From contig NZ_PJCF01000005.1 of NCBI RefSeq assembly GCF_002835935.1, positions 372,001-436,000 on the forward strand: a stretch of DNA of 64,000 nt. The letters are read 5' to 3'. Numbering within the stretch: position 1 is the stretch's first letter; every line of letters starts with the position of its first letter. This document shows positions 37,124-46,261 of this stretch, in pieces. The notes under the pieces are model-generated. The model searched no databases. It was not told the DNA's origin and saw only the letters and a program-made list of their open reading frames with translations. A program made the position numbers and the translations under genes. This DNA comes from Paraglaciecola sp. MB-3u-78. Its GTDB lineage: Bacteria > Pseudomonadota > Gammaproteobacteria > Enterobacterales > Alteromonadaceae.

Positions 37124-37915
37124 ATGGAACCTAACTGGAAATATAAACGTCCTATCAACGTAATACTTTCGAGAATCAAAGCCTTTCCTTTCTTGTTGAG
37201 GGCTATTGTATGGATGATTTGGTTACTTAGGTTTGTTTTTAGACGTTTTCGTAACCCATCACCAGACAATGCAACCGGAGTTATGGTTAATGATGAATTA
37301 AAGTTGCTTTACATAGCCAACCCAAAAGTTGCATCTAGTACTATCAAGAGCTTATTTCTTAATTCCATACCGAATAGTGAATTTCTGCTAACCACTTCTT
37401 ATACACAATTTGCTAAACAATATTCAGATAAATATGGTTATTGTAAATTTTCTTTTGTTCGCGATCCTGTTGAAAGACTTTATAGCTGTTGGCAAGATAA
37501 AATTAGCAATAACAAACGATTTGCAGATATATTTATTATCACTCGCTTTAAGGGGCTATATCCCGATATGCCTTTTGAATCTTTTGTGAAGTGGCTGTGC
37601 TCTGATAATGGTAAAGATGAATGTGCAGATAGGCACTGGAAATCTCAATCTAAACTTTTAAGCTCAGGAAATCCCACTTTTGATGATGCCAAATTTTATA
37701 ACTTAAATAAATTAAGCGAGATTGTTACCGATTATGCTCAAACAAATAATTTATCCATCACTCAAAACTTGTGGAGGAATAGACTAGGGGGTGACAGCAA
37801 AGGAATTGAGGCAATATCGAAAGATACGCTTCAACTTATTTTTCTACGGTACGAAAAGGACTATGAAGCTTTTGGCCCCTTGTTTAAGACTTCTCGATCG
37901 GTTTTAGGTGGGTAA
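37124..37915 (+). CDS. Carbohydrate sulfotransferase (Sulfotransferase_2 type)
   Basis: The 263-residue enzyme transfers sulfate from PAPS to a sugar. The 5'-phosphosulfate loop is YIANPKVASSTIKSLFLN (about residue 63-80), and the 3'-phosphate site is FSFVRDPVERLYSCWQDKI (about 107-125). The N-terminus has a hydrophobic stretch (FLLRAIVWMIWLLRFVF) that may anchor it to the membrane. It is one of five sulfotransferase genes or remnants in this locus. Its last 55 bases overlap the convergent acetyltransferase-like gene. Confidence 0.9.
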   Translation: MEPNWKYKRPINVILSRIKAFPFLLRAIVWMIWLLRFVFRRFRNPSPDNATGVMVNDELKLLYIANPKVASSTIKSLFLNSIPNSEFLLTTSYTQFAKQYSDKYGYCKFSFVRDPVERLYSCWQDKISNNKRFADIFIITRFKGLYPDMPFESFVKWLCSDNGKDECADRHWKSQSKLLSSGNPTFDDAKFYNLNKLSEIVTDYAQTNNLSITQNLWRNRLGGDSKGIEAISKDTLQLIFLRYEKDYEAFGPLFKTSRSVLGG

Positions 37916-38292
37916 ACCTTTGCAGGTACGCCAAGCAAAGTAGCGTTTTCAATTAGACAAGACTTGTTGACAACAGCATTTGCGCCGATTCTTACTCTTC
38001 TATTTATTATAATGTTCCCGTAGTGAGGTAGCGACAATCCCGGACCAAAAACGTTTGGAGGAATACTAAAGCCAAGTTTCTTACTGTTTGACTTGAACAA
38101 TAATTTTACTAAATAGCCGAATGACGACCAAAGTACCCCAGTCTTTGTGTTTGTTACATATTCTAGTAGACGTAATCGACGCAAAAACTTCCAAGTGTCA
38201 TTAAGTAAATATGCTAGAAACGATTTTTGAAAAGTGCCATTTTCTTTGTCTTTGGCAAGGTAAAGGTTGTAAACTTTTTTAGAGTTTATCAT
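37861..38292 (-). CDS. Serine acetyltransferase-like protein, internally shortened
   Basis: The 143-residue protein has an N-terminal helical part and a left-handed beta-helix (hexapeptide) part of the CysE/SAT type used for sugar O-acetylation. FSIPPNVFGPGLSLPHYGNIIINRRVRIG leads directly into GANAVVNKS and LLGVPAKVYPPK. In normal family members about 40-50 residues of hexapeptide repeats, including the catalytic histidine region, lie between these blocks. The shortening is in frame, so the gene may be a deletion derivative without activity. It overlaps the sulfotransferase tail to tail. Confidence 0.65.
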   Translation of the reverse strand: MINSKKVYNLYLAKDKENGTFQKSFLAYLLNDTWKFLRRLRLLEYVTNTKTGVLWSSFGYLVKLLFKSNSKKLGFSIPPNVFGPGLSLPHYGNIIINRRVRIGANAVVNKSCLIENATLLGVPAKVYPPKTDREVLNKGPKAS

Positions 38293-38422
38293 TTAATTTA
38301 AGACTTGTTTGCTTACGGTACAACAGCCATAGACTTCATTCGTACTTGGATTACCAAAGTCCTAATGACTTTGAACAAAACCATGAATTACAAAAAGTAG
38401 CTTAACTTATGTGGACTCCCCC

Positions 38423-38628
38423 GTGTCAACAACAAAAATAATGTTAAGCAAAGAAATAAATGCGTACTTATGTACGAGCTCTAATTGAGTTGCATACTCA
38501 GGCTCTATGATATTTACGCGAACAGGTCGACAAATCTGGGGTGCGAGCTTTAAGCTCATTGTTAAGCACTGTCTTGACCTGCTGATTTTTATCTTTGTTT
38601 ATGCATTTTTTGTTGTATGAACTCGTTT
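38423..38628 (-). ncRNA. Candidate guide RNA region of IS110 copy A
   Basis: The roughly 205-base noncoding segment 3' of the transposase is conserved with copy B, e.g. ATGTACGAGCTCTA and GGCTCTATGATATTTACGCG. IS110 elements encode a bridge/seek RNA in a noncoding end, and in the IS1111 subgroup this is the 3' side. The RNA itself is inferred from position and conservation only. Confidence 0.4.
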
Positions 38629-39674
38629 TTAAGCTGCGAGTAATTCAGCTTTATACTCGGTGCCTTGTGTCAGCATGGCAAAGGAAGTTCGCACGGTTTT
38701 GTTGGCCAGGGCCACGGCCGCACATTTATTGCCTCGTCGTTCGGCCAGGGCTTTAAGCCACATTTCTTTTTTGGTTTTAGCTTCTCTTTTGACAACCTGT
38801 CTCACGACTGACATTGCGCCGCTAATAAGTTGGCTTCTGAGCATACTGTTTTTGCATTTTTTGCCTATCGTACCCAGTTTCACCTTGCCGCCAGTGCTAT
38901 GCTGAATGGGTGTTAAACCTATACAGGCAGATGCATTCTTTCCTTTGTCAAATGTCCCCAATTCCGCACATCCAAGTGAAATATAAAGATTCACCGCGTT
39001 AATAGGGCCAACACCTTCAAGTTTGAGCAGTTTTTTACAGTCCGGATGTATTTGTATAGATTTCTCCAAACTCGTATCATAGGTTGCGATGGTTTGAACC
39101 ACTAACTCAAATTGATTTTTTGCTGCATTTATTGCTTGTCTGAACTCCATGGATAATCCATTCTCAGCGTCTTCCAAAATATCTTCTATCTTCTATTTTA
39201 CGTATCATGCCCGCACCATTATTGGGCGAACGAAAATTCAATTCTAGTAATAATGCGATAATTTGTTTTCTAGAGGCATCCCGTTGTTTTATGGCTAATT
39301 CCCTTAAGCGCTGTATCGATTGTAATTGCTGCTGCTCGACACTTTTACCCGATATAAAGGTGATATCTGGCAACAACGCGGCTTGAATCATCGCCAACGC
39401 ATCGTTTTTATCCGTTTTTTGATTTTGTCTGACGATTGATACCAATTTAGCTGAAATGAGACGCGCATCATGCCCTGCTTCTATTGCCCGCTGTAGCCAA
39501 TAGTTGGATGTGCCACATGCCTCAAATATAATCGTCGCGGGTTTAGCGTTAATCAGCCAACAAAGAAACTCGTCCGGTGTCATTTCTTCATTAGAAAGCA
39601 CCTTTTTATCTCTATAGATACAAACTTGAATCACTTTTTTTTGCTAAATCAACGCCAACTTTAGTACGATACAT
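38629..39674 (-). pseudogene. IS110 transposase, two frameshifts
   Basis: Starting at 39674 the protein reads MYRTKVGVDLAKK, with the first RuvC-type aspartate. The frame is then lost at a run of eight A (39635-39642), where copy B has seven. The middle part (39164-39634, IIFEACGTSNYWLQRAIEAG) is lost again at a tandem 7-bp duplication (ATCTTCT twice, 39181-39194). The C-terminal Transposase_20 domain (LLKLEGVGPINAVNLY, ACIGLTPIQHSTGGK) follows in the third frame. All catalytic regions are present, so the inactivation is recent. Confidence 0.85.
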
Positions 39675-39789
39675 ATTGCGGACTCTCTATAATATATTTG
39701 TGTGGTAACGATTATATTACTCCACACTCAAGGATGTGGGGGAGTCCAATTATCTGGGGTAGTAGTCTTAGGTTGACCAGGTCAAAATT

Positions 39790-40077
39790 ATGCAGCAGAT
39801 TGCCCGTCGGAATAAGGACGTAGGTTTATTAAGCGCTTACGGTTATTTCAAAGGGGTGACAATAAGGGATAGTGATAATCATTTTATTGACAGCAATACT
39901 AATATGAGTGCTGTGATAGAGGTTCACGTTTGGATTGGTATAAACACCACTATACTTAAAGGTGCAACTATAGGTAAAGATGCCGTTATTGCTACGGGAG
40001 CGGTTTTCACTAAAGATGTTCCTTCAAAGTGTCTTGCTGGTGGTGTCCCAGCAAAAGTAATAAGAAAAAGTGTGTAA
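39790..40077 (+). pseudogene. Hexapeptide acyltransferase, 5'-truncated by IS110
   Basis: Only the C-terminal part of a left-handed beta-helix acetyltransferase is left, about 95 codons. It reads HVWIGINTTILKGATIGKDAVIATGAVFTKDV and ends LAGGVPAKVIRKS, the usual end of sugar O-acetyltransferases. The upstream half, including the catalytic histidine, is missing and IS110 copy A abuts it. An ATG at 39790 exists but has no good ribosome site. Confidence 0.75.
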
Positions 40078-40136
40078 TGGAGTTAGGTATTATAATAATT
40101 AATAGAGAGTAGTTACTTAATTTGCCAAGCTATCAG

Positions 40137-41003
40137 CTACCCATTATTATCTCGGTAATGCTTCCCTTTTATATAGGCTTTTAAAAAATCCACTAATAAA
40201 ATAGATTGTTTTTTCTTACTTACTTTTTTAACTAAATGAACGACTAAAATGCGAATTACACGATATGAGGATCGCATCCAAGAATTATAATATCTTAATC
40301 GAAGAGCTTGATCATAACTTCGTTCTTTCAATCTAAATTGTGTAACTAAATCCTCTTCATCTATAAACCTTGAAAGGGAGTGCTCAAAGCCTTGTATAAT
40401 CCTTATATCAATAGAACTTATCTGGTTCACACGATGACAAAACGTATAATCGACACCATATAAATAAAACCTCTCATCAAATGTAGAACCATATATAGCA
40501 GCAACATCACTGACAACCTTATTACCGATAACCATTCCGCTACCTATTGTCATTAATTTATCATCAACATCCAATTTTTTTATCTGGCTAACTATTATAC
40601 CATTACATTTTGGTCCTGCGATTTTGTTTTTATAAGTAATCATTGGAACACATAATTCACACTCTGTAGCATTTAAGGTCAACTCCAAATAATTTTTATT
40701 TAAATGCGAATCATCATCTAAAATGACATATTTATGGCTTTTAACTAACTTAATAAATTTGTTATATATTTTTGCCAACGATTCATTATTTATTGTTTCC
40801 TGAATGTTGACATTTAACCCCATAGCTCTAAAAGGCATTGTATCTTTACAATTTAAACTACTGGGTCCATTATTCCATATAATTAGTTTACAATTATGAT
40901 ATTCAATTTCTGAATTTAATAATGTATTTAACGTCGTTGATGTTGAAATTTCATTGTTATACAGAAGAACCAAAAAAGTAACATTATAAACTCCATCAAT
41001 CAT
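40137..41003 (-). CDS. Glycosyltransferase family 2-like protein
   Basis: The 288-residue protein starts with the GT-A fold strand VYNVTFLVLLYNNEISTSTTL. It has the metal/nucleotide site KYVILDDDSHLNKNYLELT and a later FDERFYLYGVDYTFCHRV, which fits the acceptor motif of GT2 rhamnosyl- and related transferases. No membrane segment is seen. It is AT-richer than its neighbours. It ends 60 bases from the truncated acyltransferase and is transcribed towards it. Confidence 0.75.
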   Translation of the reverse strand: MIDGVYNVTFLVLLYNNEISTSTTLNTLLNSEIEYHNCKLIIWNNGPSSLNCKDTMPFRAMGLNVNIQETINNESLAKIYNKFIKLVKSHKYVILDDDSHLNKNYLELTLNATECELCVPMITYKNKIAGPKCNGIIVSQIKKLDVDDKLMTIGSGMVIGNKVVSDVAAIYGSTFDERFYLYGVDYTFCHRVNQISSIDIRIIQGFEHSLSRFIDEEDLVTQFRLKERSYDQALRLRYYNSWMRSSYRVIRILVVHLVKKVSKKKQSILLVDFLKAYIKGKHYRDNNG

Positions 41004-41619
41004 TTAGATTTCCTTAATATAGTCTCAGAAAAAGATTTTAATCCGCGCGGCGAAACCATGGCGTGCTCTAAATGGGCATTAAAAATAACCAAAAGCTAAT
41101 TTTTATTCCATTAACTTTTTTATACGGGCGATATAACCTAGGTTTTCAAGTTAAAACTGGCTTCTAATAGCTAAATTCATGTGGAGTCACTTTGGCTAGC
41201 GCATCATAAGAATTCAATTTCGATTATGGTTAAATAAGATTTATTGTGCAAGTTAAATTGCCAACAGCGCCGCTGGTGGCTTATTAAGTGAAGTCCAAAA
41301 AGGGCTAAAGTAAGCGTCAAAGTCGTATTAAATAGCAAACTTTAGCTGATCTCTGACAACGTCATTCTTTTCTTGATTTATGATAGTGACGTTTATTCTA
41401 CCTATACACCTTAAATTGGTTGGGTTGAACCGTATAAACGGTGATTTGATATCGATACCAGTGCAAATGGATTACCGTCTGTGCGAGTAATAATTTGAGC
41501 CATTATCAATCACTTTCTCAATAAGAAATAATCTTATCTTTAGTGCCCGACCTACCCGAAAACGCGATTGCCGTAATGCAAAATTTTTAGGTTACAGGAC
41601 ACCAAGAGAAGGGCGTTTG
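41004..41619. other. Intergenic region with scrambled remnants
   Basis: There are about 615 bases without an intact gene. On the minus strand a short open stretch near 41410-41505 reads MAQIITRTDGNPFALVSIS, which I do not recognise. The right edge (41620-41642) is a 23-base match to part of the IS91 transposase relic at 46985-47007, so an IS91-related rearrangement passed through here. Confidence 0.4.
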
Positions 41620-41634
41620 GTAAGACTATTCAGT

Positions 41635-41957
41635 TCACTTTTGCTTTTTTACACCCCAAATGCCATTTTTATTGTCAACATACACCTGATAGCGACGCAC
41701 TATATCCTGTTCTATGTTCGTTATTTTCTTTATGGTTGGTGGATTGACCCACGATGAATTCAAAGATGAGAGTATAGATTTATTGATTTTTAATATTTCA
41801 TAATCTTCGTTGTGAACTTCAACGTTTGAAAGATCACCAATGGAATGCCCCTCCCCCATATTTATACCTAAGTTAATCAATATCTTACTTAGTATTATTG
41901 ACGTACCACTTCGATGCACCTTAAAACAACTATTTGTCTAAATAAATCATTTCCCAT
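41635..41957 (-). pseudogene. Sulfotransferase remnant, frameshifted and truncated
   Basis: The N-terminus of a PAPS-dependent sulfotransferase is readable. From ATG at 41957 it reads MGNDLFRQIVVL, then after a one-base shift MHRSGTSIILSKILINLGINMG, the 5'-phosphosulfate motif. The frame ends after about 94 residues at IWGVKKQK, where intact proteins continue with the conserved catalytic core. The break coincides with the 23-base segment shared with the IS91 relic. It lies 6 bases after the next sulfotransferase gene and was probably coupled to it. Confidence 0.75.
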
Positions 41958-41963
41958 AATATG

Positions 41964-43019
41964 TCACATTGATTTTCTTAAGATTTGCTTAATAAATATT
42001 TTCAACCTAAAGAGAAGAAAAGCTTTGACTGGTATTTTATCTAAAGATGTAATCACATTAATTATGGCTTGATTTGCACTATCCTCATCCCACAGATCTG
42101 TTCTATTCTCGCCGTAATTTGAAAAATCATTGTTAAAGATATCATTGTCAGAATGAGACAAATGATAACGCTTATTTAATTCAATATTAGACTTTACATA
42201 ACGGGCATAAAACTGCTGGGCATCTAGTCTTGATGGTAATGCTTTTTTTCCATTTGAAAGATTAAGTCGAATTTTATTTCCAAAAAACTTATCAACTCCA
42301 GATTTATTTATCAAATGTCCAACTTTTGTTTTTTCAAACCCATGACTTTCATTCACTCTTATAGAATCGACAGTAAGACCTGGAGCTATGATATTAAAAA
42401 AATCAAGAACCACATCTGATTTATACAATAGCCTCTTATCCATTATCCTTATAGTGATGTTTTCCTTACCAAATGCAGATTCCCACAGGAGTGTTTTTTT
42501 ATTAAAATCCAAATAATCATCATAATATGATTTATATTTAGGTAGTGCTTCTCCGCTACAGGAATAAAAATTAAATGCTGGATTAATATTTTTTGAGCCC
42601 TGTTGGACATGAGATATTACTAATTGATCCTGCCGCCGTATATATAAAATAATATTCACATCAAAATACTGAGCTAATGCTAGTTTCAATTCAGATATAT
42701 GATCTCCGCCAAATATCCAAGAAAAGGCTTCAGCAGACATAACAACTGTGTTGCAAGACGTCTTATTTAATTCATTCGCTAGTTTTTTAGCCTTATGTAC
42801 AGTGAAACCATTCCCATTTATTAAATTATCATACTGATCAATAGACCTGTTTATCCAAAAACCCGCATTACCATTTAAAATAATGTTTCCTTTAGGCGTT
42901 TTATTAAAAAAAGATATGCCGTTTTCTTTTAGTTTTTCTTTATGGTTTACTAACGCAACTTGTATAGAAGAAGTACCTGTTTTATGGCTACCTATATGTA
43001 GATGTAATTTTTTTTTCAT
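41964..43019 (-). CDS. Sulfotransferase-like protein (HIGSHKTGTS type)
   Basis: The 351-residue protein starts MKKKLHLHIGSHKTGTSSIQ, the PAPS 5'-phosphosulfate loop. It has VVMSAEAFSWIFGG and NIILYIRRQDQLVISHVQQG, which fits the 3'-phosphate (Arg/Ser) site. A paralogue with the same layout lies at 61478. It probably sulfates a polysaccharide residue. The start ATG follows a poly-A stretch. The IS66 element is inserted just upstream, 33 bases from the start, and may have separated it from the flippase transcript. Confidence 0.8.
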   Translation of the reverse strand: MKKKLHLHIGSHKTGTSSIQVALVNHKEKLKENGISFFNKTPKGNIILNGNAGFWINRSIDQYDNLINGNGFTVHKAKKLANELNKTSCNTVVMSAEAFSWIFGGDHISELKLALAQYFDVNIILYIRRQDQLVISHVQQGSKNINPAFNFYSCSGEALPKYKSYYDDYLDFNKKTLLWESAFGKENITIRIMDKRLLYKSDVVLDFFNIIAPGLTVDSIRVNESHGFEKTKVGHLINKSGVDKFFGNKIRLNLSNGKKALPSRLDAQQFYARYVKSNIELNKRYHLSHSDNDIFNNDFSNYGENRTDLWDEDSANQAIINVITSLDKIPVKAFLLFRLKIFIKQILRKSM

Positions 43020-43052
43020 AAACCTTCATCTTTATATTGTGTTTATTTATTT

Positions 43053-44597
43053 GTAACTACTCAGCGGGTATAAAGATATTAGGCAGCATGCCATTTAATA
43101 ATAACGTTAATGCCGTGGACCCACTGATCCCTTGTTTTTTGCAGCTCGACAGATAGCTACGTAATCCAAAAAACATTTTGGCTCCGTTAGCACTTCTAAA
43201 ACATCCCGATATCTTTTGTTGAACCTTTGCCATCCTCAAATCATTTTCGCCCTGATTATTAGTGAATGGCACTGCCTCATCCGTCATGAATCTAAGTACA
43301 TCGCTTTCATAGTTTTGTAATCGCTCAAGTAGGTTACGTGATTGAGTTCTTTTAGGCCGTCCTCGCTTACCTTTCACTGGTATCGGCGCAGGACTTTCTT
43401 TTTCTCCTGCCTTTAAAATCGCTTGATAGTGACGTCGCAAGGTGTCTTGTCTTTCAACACTGAGTAACCCGCCAGCCTTATCTACCTCTTGATTGAGCTT
43501 AACTAAAAACACCCGTATTTCCTCAGCCCAAGCTTGATTATCTTGCTCATACGCTCGAGTTAATTCTCGCAGGTGATGCGCATTGCATAATGAATGTAGG
43601 CACTCATAACGATAATAAGGTTTCCAATGGTCATGGCACATCACACCGTTGAACTGGGGTAATATGTCAATCTCATCCATGGCATCATGGCCTCGTTTTT
43701 CATGGGCTGATAAATACGTCCAATCCAGAGACGAAGCGTTATGTAGCCATTGTCTTTTTCCGTTGATATTGATGCCAGTTTCATCGGTATGTAATGTCTT
43801 TTCTTTTCTCAAGTTCGCTTTGATAATATCTAATGCTTGCGTCTCTTCCAGTTTGGTAAAAGCGGTATTGATAAAGTTGAAAAGACTGCCGCTGCTCAAA
43901 GGTATATTAAGCTGGTCAGTGAAATACTCACGAATGCGCTCATAAGGCAGTAATTGATATTGGGACAGGTAAACCGCATGAGCTTTTAACCCAATACCAT
44001 ATTGAATACGGCTATTAACGTCTTGGGGAAATGGGGCAACGAAGCGTTGACCTAACTCATTCTCAAGTATTTGTGCGCGATATTCAGTGACGACACGCTT
44101 AAACTCAATATCGACCACTTGCCGCACCTCTTCACCCATATCAGTATAGTTACCGGGCGGTAAAAGTGTGCTATCAACGATTAATTTATGTGTGATGTCA
44201 GGGTTGTCATCAAGTGGTAGCGTTGTGCCTTTATGCCCCTTTTGTCCACCTGATTTTTTAGTACTGTTGCCTTTTGAATTTTTCTTTCTATTTTGATCGG
44301 ACGAGGGCGGTATACTGCTGTTATTACTGTTAAGCCCAAGCCGTTGACAGAGTAACGTGACAATAAGAAGCAATAAATCCATAGCAGTACGCATTGAAGG
44401 TGACAATGTATTGTCCGCTTCAATTTGTGCTTTAATGTTATTGATATTCGACTCAATATCAATGCCGCTTACTTTCATTTAGCCACGTAATTATCGAAAT
44501 AAAACAGTATGATAACGCTTAGAAATGATCAAGCAAGTCGATCATTTTTTAATTTTTGATCGTTAAAAATAAACTAGATTATGTGCTGAGTAGTTAC
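43053..44597 (-). mobile_element. IS66-family element (transposase-only type) with intact ends
   Basis: The element is 1545 bp with a perfect 13-bp terminal inverted repeat, GTAACTACTCAGC (43053-43065) against GCTGAGTAGTTAC (44585-44597). It is flanked by a perfect 8-bp direct repeat ATTTATTT (43045-43052 and 44598-44605), the size expected for IS66 elements. Only the large transposase is present; tnpA and tnpB accessory genes are absent, as in the ISBst12-like subgroup. It inserted at the very end of the flippase gene and preserved its stop codon. Confidence 0.93.
43057..44478 (-). CDS. IS66-family transposase
   Basis: The 473-residue DDE transposase has the N-terminal linker SNNSSIPPSSDQNRKKNS and the zinc-finger-like region after it. 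The catalytic domain has LHTDETGININGKRQWLH, GVMCHDHWKPYYRYECLHSLCNAHHLREL and the final GENDLRMAKVQQKISGCFRS. It is full length and unbroken. Its stop codon lies inside the left inverted repeat of the element. Confidence 0.95.
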   Translation of the reverse strand: MKVSGIDIESNINNIKAQIEADNTLSPSMRTAMDLLLLIVTLLCQRLGLNSNNSSIPPSSDQNRKKNSKGNSTKKSGGQKGHKGTTLPLDDNPDITHKLIVDSTLLPPGNYTDMGEEVRQVVDIEFKRVVTEYRAQILENELGQRFVAPFPQDVNSRIQYGIGLKAHAVYLSQYQLLPYERIREYFTDQLNIPLSSGSLFNFINTAFTKLEETQALDIIKANLRKEKTLHTDETGININGKRQWLHNASSLDWTYLSAHEKRGHDAMDEIDILPQFNGVMCHDHWKPYYRYECLHSLCNAHHLRELTRAYEQDNQAWAEEIRVFLVKLNQEVDKAGGLLSVERQDTLRRHYQAILKAGEKESPAPIPVKGKRGRPKRTQSRNLLERLQNYESDVLRFMTDEAVPFTNNQGENDLRMAKVQQKISGCFRSANGAKMFFGLRSYLSSCKKQGISGSTALTLLLNGMLPNIFIPAE

Positions 44598-44599
44598 AT

Positions 44600-45877
44600 T
44601 TATTTTAACCAAGTTTTCAAACCTAATAGCCTAAAAACATAAATTCCCATCAACAAATTCGAAAAAACCAAACTCACTGAAACAGTAATTGCAGCGCCGA
44701 TAGCACCGTACATAGGCACAAGAGTAGCAAGCAATATTAAATTTAGTATCAATGTCATAGACAGTAATTTCAACGTTCTTTTTTCATTACCCGTCATATT
44801 CAACACTAAACCAACCGACCCCATCAGCACATTAACGGCTTGCCCTACACATAAAATAACCAGTAACGGATAAGCTGATAAATATTCTTTACCAAATAAG
44901 ACTTCTATCGCAAACTGCCCAAAGAAAATGAGCGCCAATATAATTGGCAATGATACTAAACAACTTATTCGGACACTTTTCGTTAATATTTCCTGAGTTT
45001 GCTTTAAATCACCTTGCCTATAAAGTCTGGCCACTTGTGGCATAATGACGGAATTAATTGATCTTAATCCCAACGCAATTAACAACACACCTTGCATTGC
45101 AACTTTAAAAAATGCCACTGATTCAGTGTTAGCAAGCCAGCCTAAAAAGACACTGGCTAATACGGTACTTGATGTTCCTATAATTACCATCAATGTAAAA
45201 GGAGTCAAACTTACATGCCACTGCTTAATTAAATATTTTGGTTTTTCAATTTTAGACTCTTGTTTGATTATTTTATTTAAATACCAGGCACTCAAAAAAA
45301 ATGCTAATAAAGAGGCTACAGCAGATATTTTTATTAACACCTCGCCAGTTAATTCGTTGTTATTAAAAATCAAAAAAGATAATAAGCTTAAAGTGATGAC
45401 GGGCGCTAAAATTTGATTCGGGATTTGGGCTAATATGGGTTTTCTAAAGCCATTTAATATTGCCCCTTGCTGCACTAACAAACCGCGAAAGGGAATAATC
45501 ATTAATGCAATAACCAATAATGATGCGACAGATGGTTTAAAAAAGTCATAATAAATAGCCAGAATAGAAATAACTGCCGTTATAAAAGAAATAATCAGGA
45601 CATACCAACGTGACCAGCTAATGAGACCCTGCAAATGCTGCCACTTTTCATCGAGTTGGAGATTAGCTACCTCACGTATAATAAGGTTAGGTAACCCGGC
45701 AATAACTGGTAGTATTAATAGCGCAGCAATTGACATTACATAAGCGTATAATCCATATTGCTCTGGGCCTAAAAAACGAGCATAAATAACTCCAGTGATG
45801 ACAGAAAGCCCGCGAGCAAACAAATTAACACTTGCTGTTCCCATAAATAATTTCAACAATGACTTTTCTTTGTTCAT
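44600..45877 (-). CDS. Wzx-type polysaccharide flippase
   Basis: The 425-residue membrane protein of the MOP/MATE-like superfamily has about 12 helices. The N-terminus TASVNLFARGLSVITGVIYARFLGPEQYGLYAYVM is the family signature for lipid-linked oligosaccharide flippases. It would move the undecaprenyl-linked repeat unit to the periplasm. Its stop codon falls in the IS66 target duplication, so the protein ends at its normal ETWLK-like tail (LLGLKTWLK). The start is at 45877. Confidence 0.93.
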   Translation of the reverse strand: MNKEKSLLKLFMGTASVNLFARGLSVITGVIYARFLGPEQYGLYAYVMSIAALLILPVIAGLPNLIIREVANLQLDEKWQHLQGLISWSRWYVLIISFITAVISILAIYYDFFKPSVASLLVIALMIIPFRGLLVQQGAILNGFRKPILAQIPNQILAPVITLSLLSFLIFNNNELTGEVLIKISAVASLLAFFLSAWYLNKIIKQESKIEKPKYLIKQWHVSLTPFTLMVIIGTSSTVLASVFLGWLANTESVAFFKVAMQGVLLIALGLRSINSVIMPQVARLYRQGDLKQTQEILTKSVRISCLVSLPIILALIFFGQFAIEVLFGKEYLSAYPLLVILCVGQAVNVLMGSVGLVLNMTGNEKRTLKLLSMTLILNLILLATLVPMYGAIGAAITVSVSLVFSNLLMGIYVFRLLGLKTWLK

Positions 45878-46046
45878 TTAATTATAAAAACCTTTGTAAA
45901 AAAGATAACAACTTAGTTTAAATACGCTTACATCCCCATTCTGGGAAATTTTTGCAAATATAAGCATTCAACTCTTTTTTGCTTTTGTATAAACACCAAC
46001 ATGCTCAGTTTCAGCTTCTACTCGCTCGCTGACCATTATTGCACTT

Positions 46047-46137
46047 AGTATAGGTAAAATAAAACGTCATTTTCCTAAAATCAAAATACATGATGCCTCA
46101 TATTTTCCATATTGACATCTATTTTATATTCTTAAGG
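46047..46137. repeat. ~90-bp segment also found at 62422-62514
   Basis: AGTATAGGTAAAATAAAACG begins a stretch that matches 62422-62514 almost base for base, through GATGCCTCATATTTTCCAT and ATTGACATCT. Here it lies about 170 bases upstream of the flippase on the minus strand. In the other place it lies 18 bases upstream of a sulfotransferase on the minus strand. It may be a duplicated leader/promoter or a recombination junction. A possible gene start, MKVGYFSLINQSF, begins at 46140 on the plus strand but is soon lost. Confidence 0.7.
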
Positions 46138-46261
46138 GAATGAAAGTCGGCTATTTTTCGCTTATTAATCAATCGTTTTCACATAATTCAGAATTTAGAA
46201 CAAGCGCTTCCCGCTGTTGTGCAAACCAGCTCTGAATATTGCTTATGATGATGAACGGCTT

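Larger units (their letters stand above)
38412..39748 (-). mobile_element. IS110-family (IS1111-like) element, copy A, inactivated
   Basis: The element is delimited by the subterminal inverted repeat TGGACTCCCCC (38412-38422) against GGGGGAGTCCA (39738-39748), identical in copy B at 59588-60916. Sequence identity between the copies also includes ATTATCTGG after the right end. The transposase is on the minus strand, with about 205 noncoding bases after it and about 65 before it. A stem CCACA/TGTGG lies just inside the right end. The transposase frame is broken in two places. It has removed the 5' part of an acyltransferase gene to its right. Confidence 0.88.
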
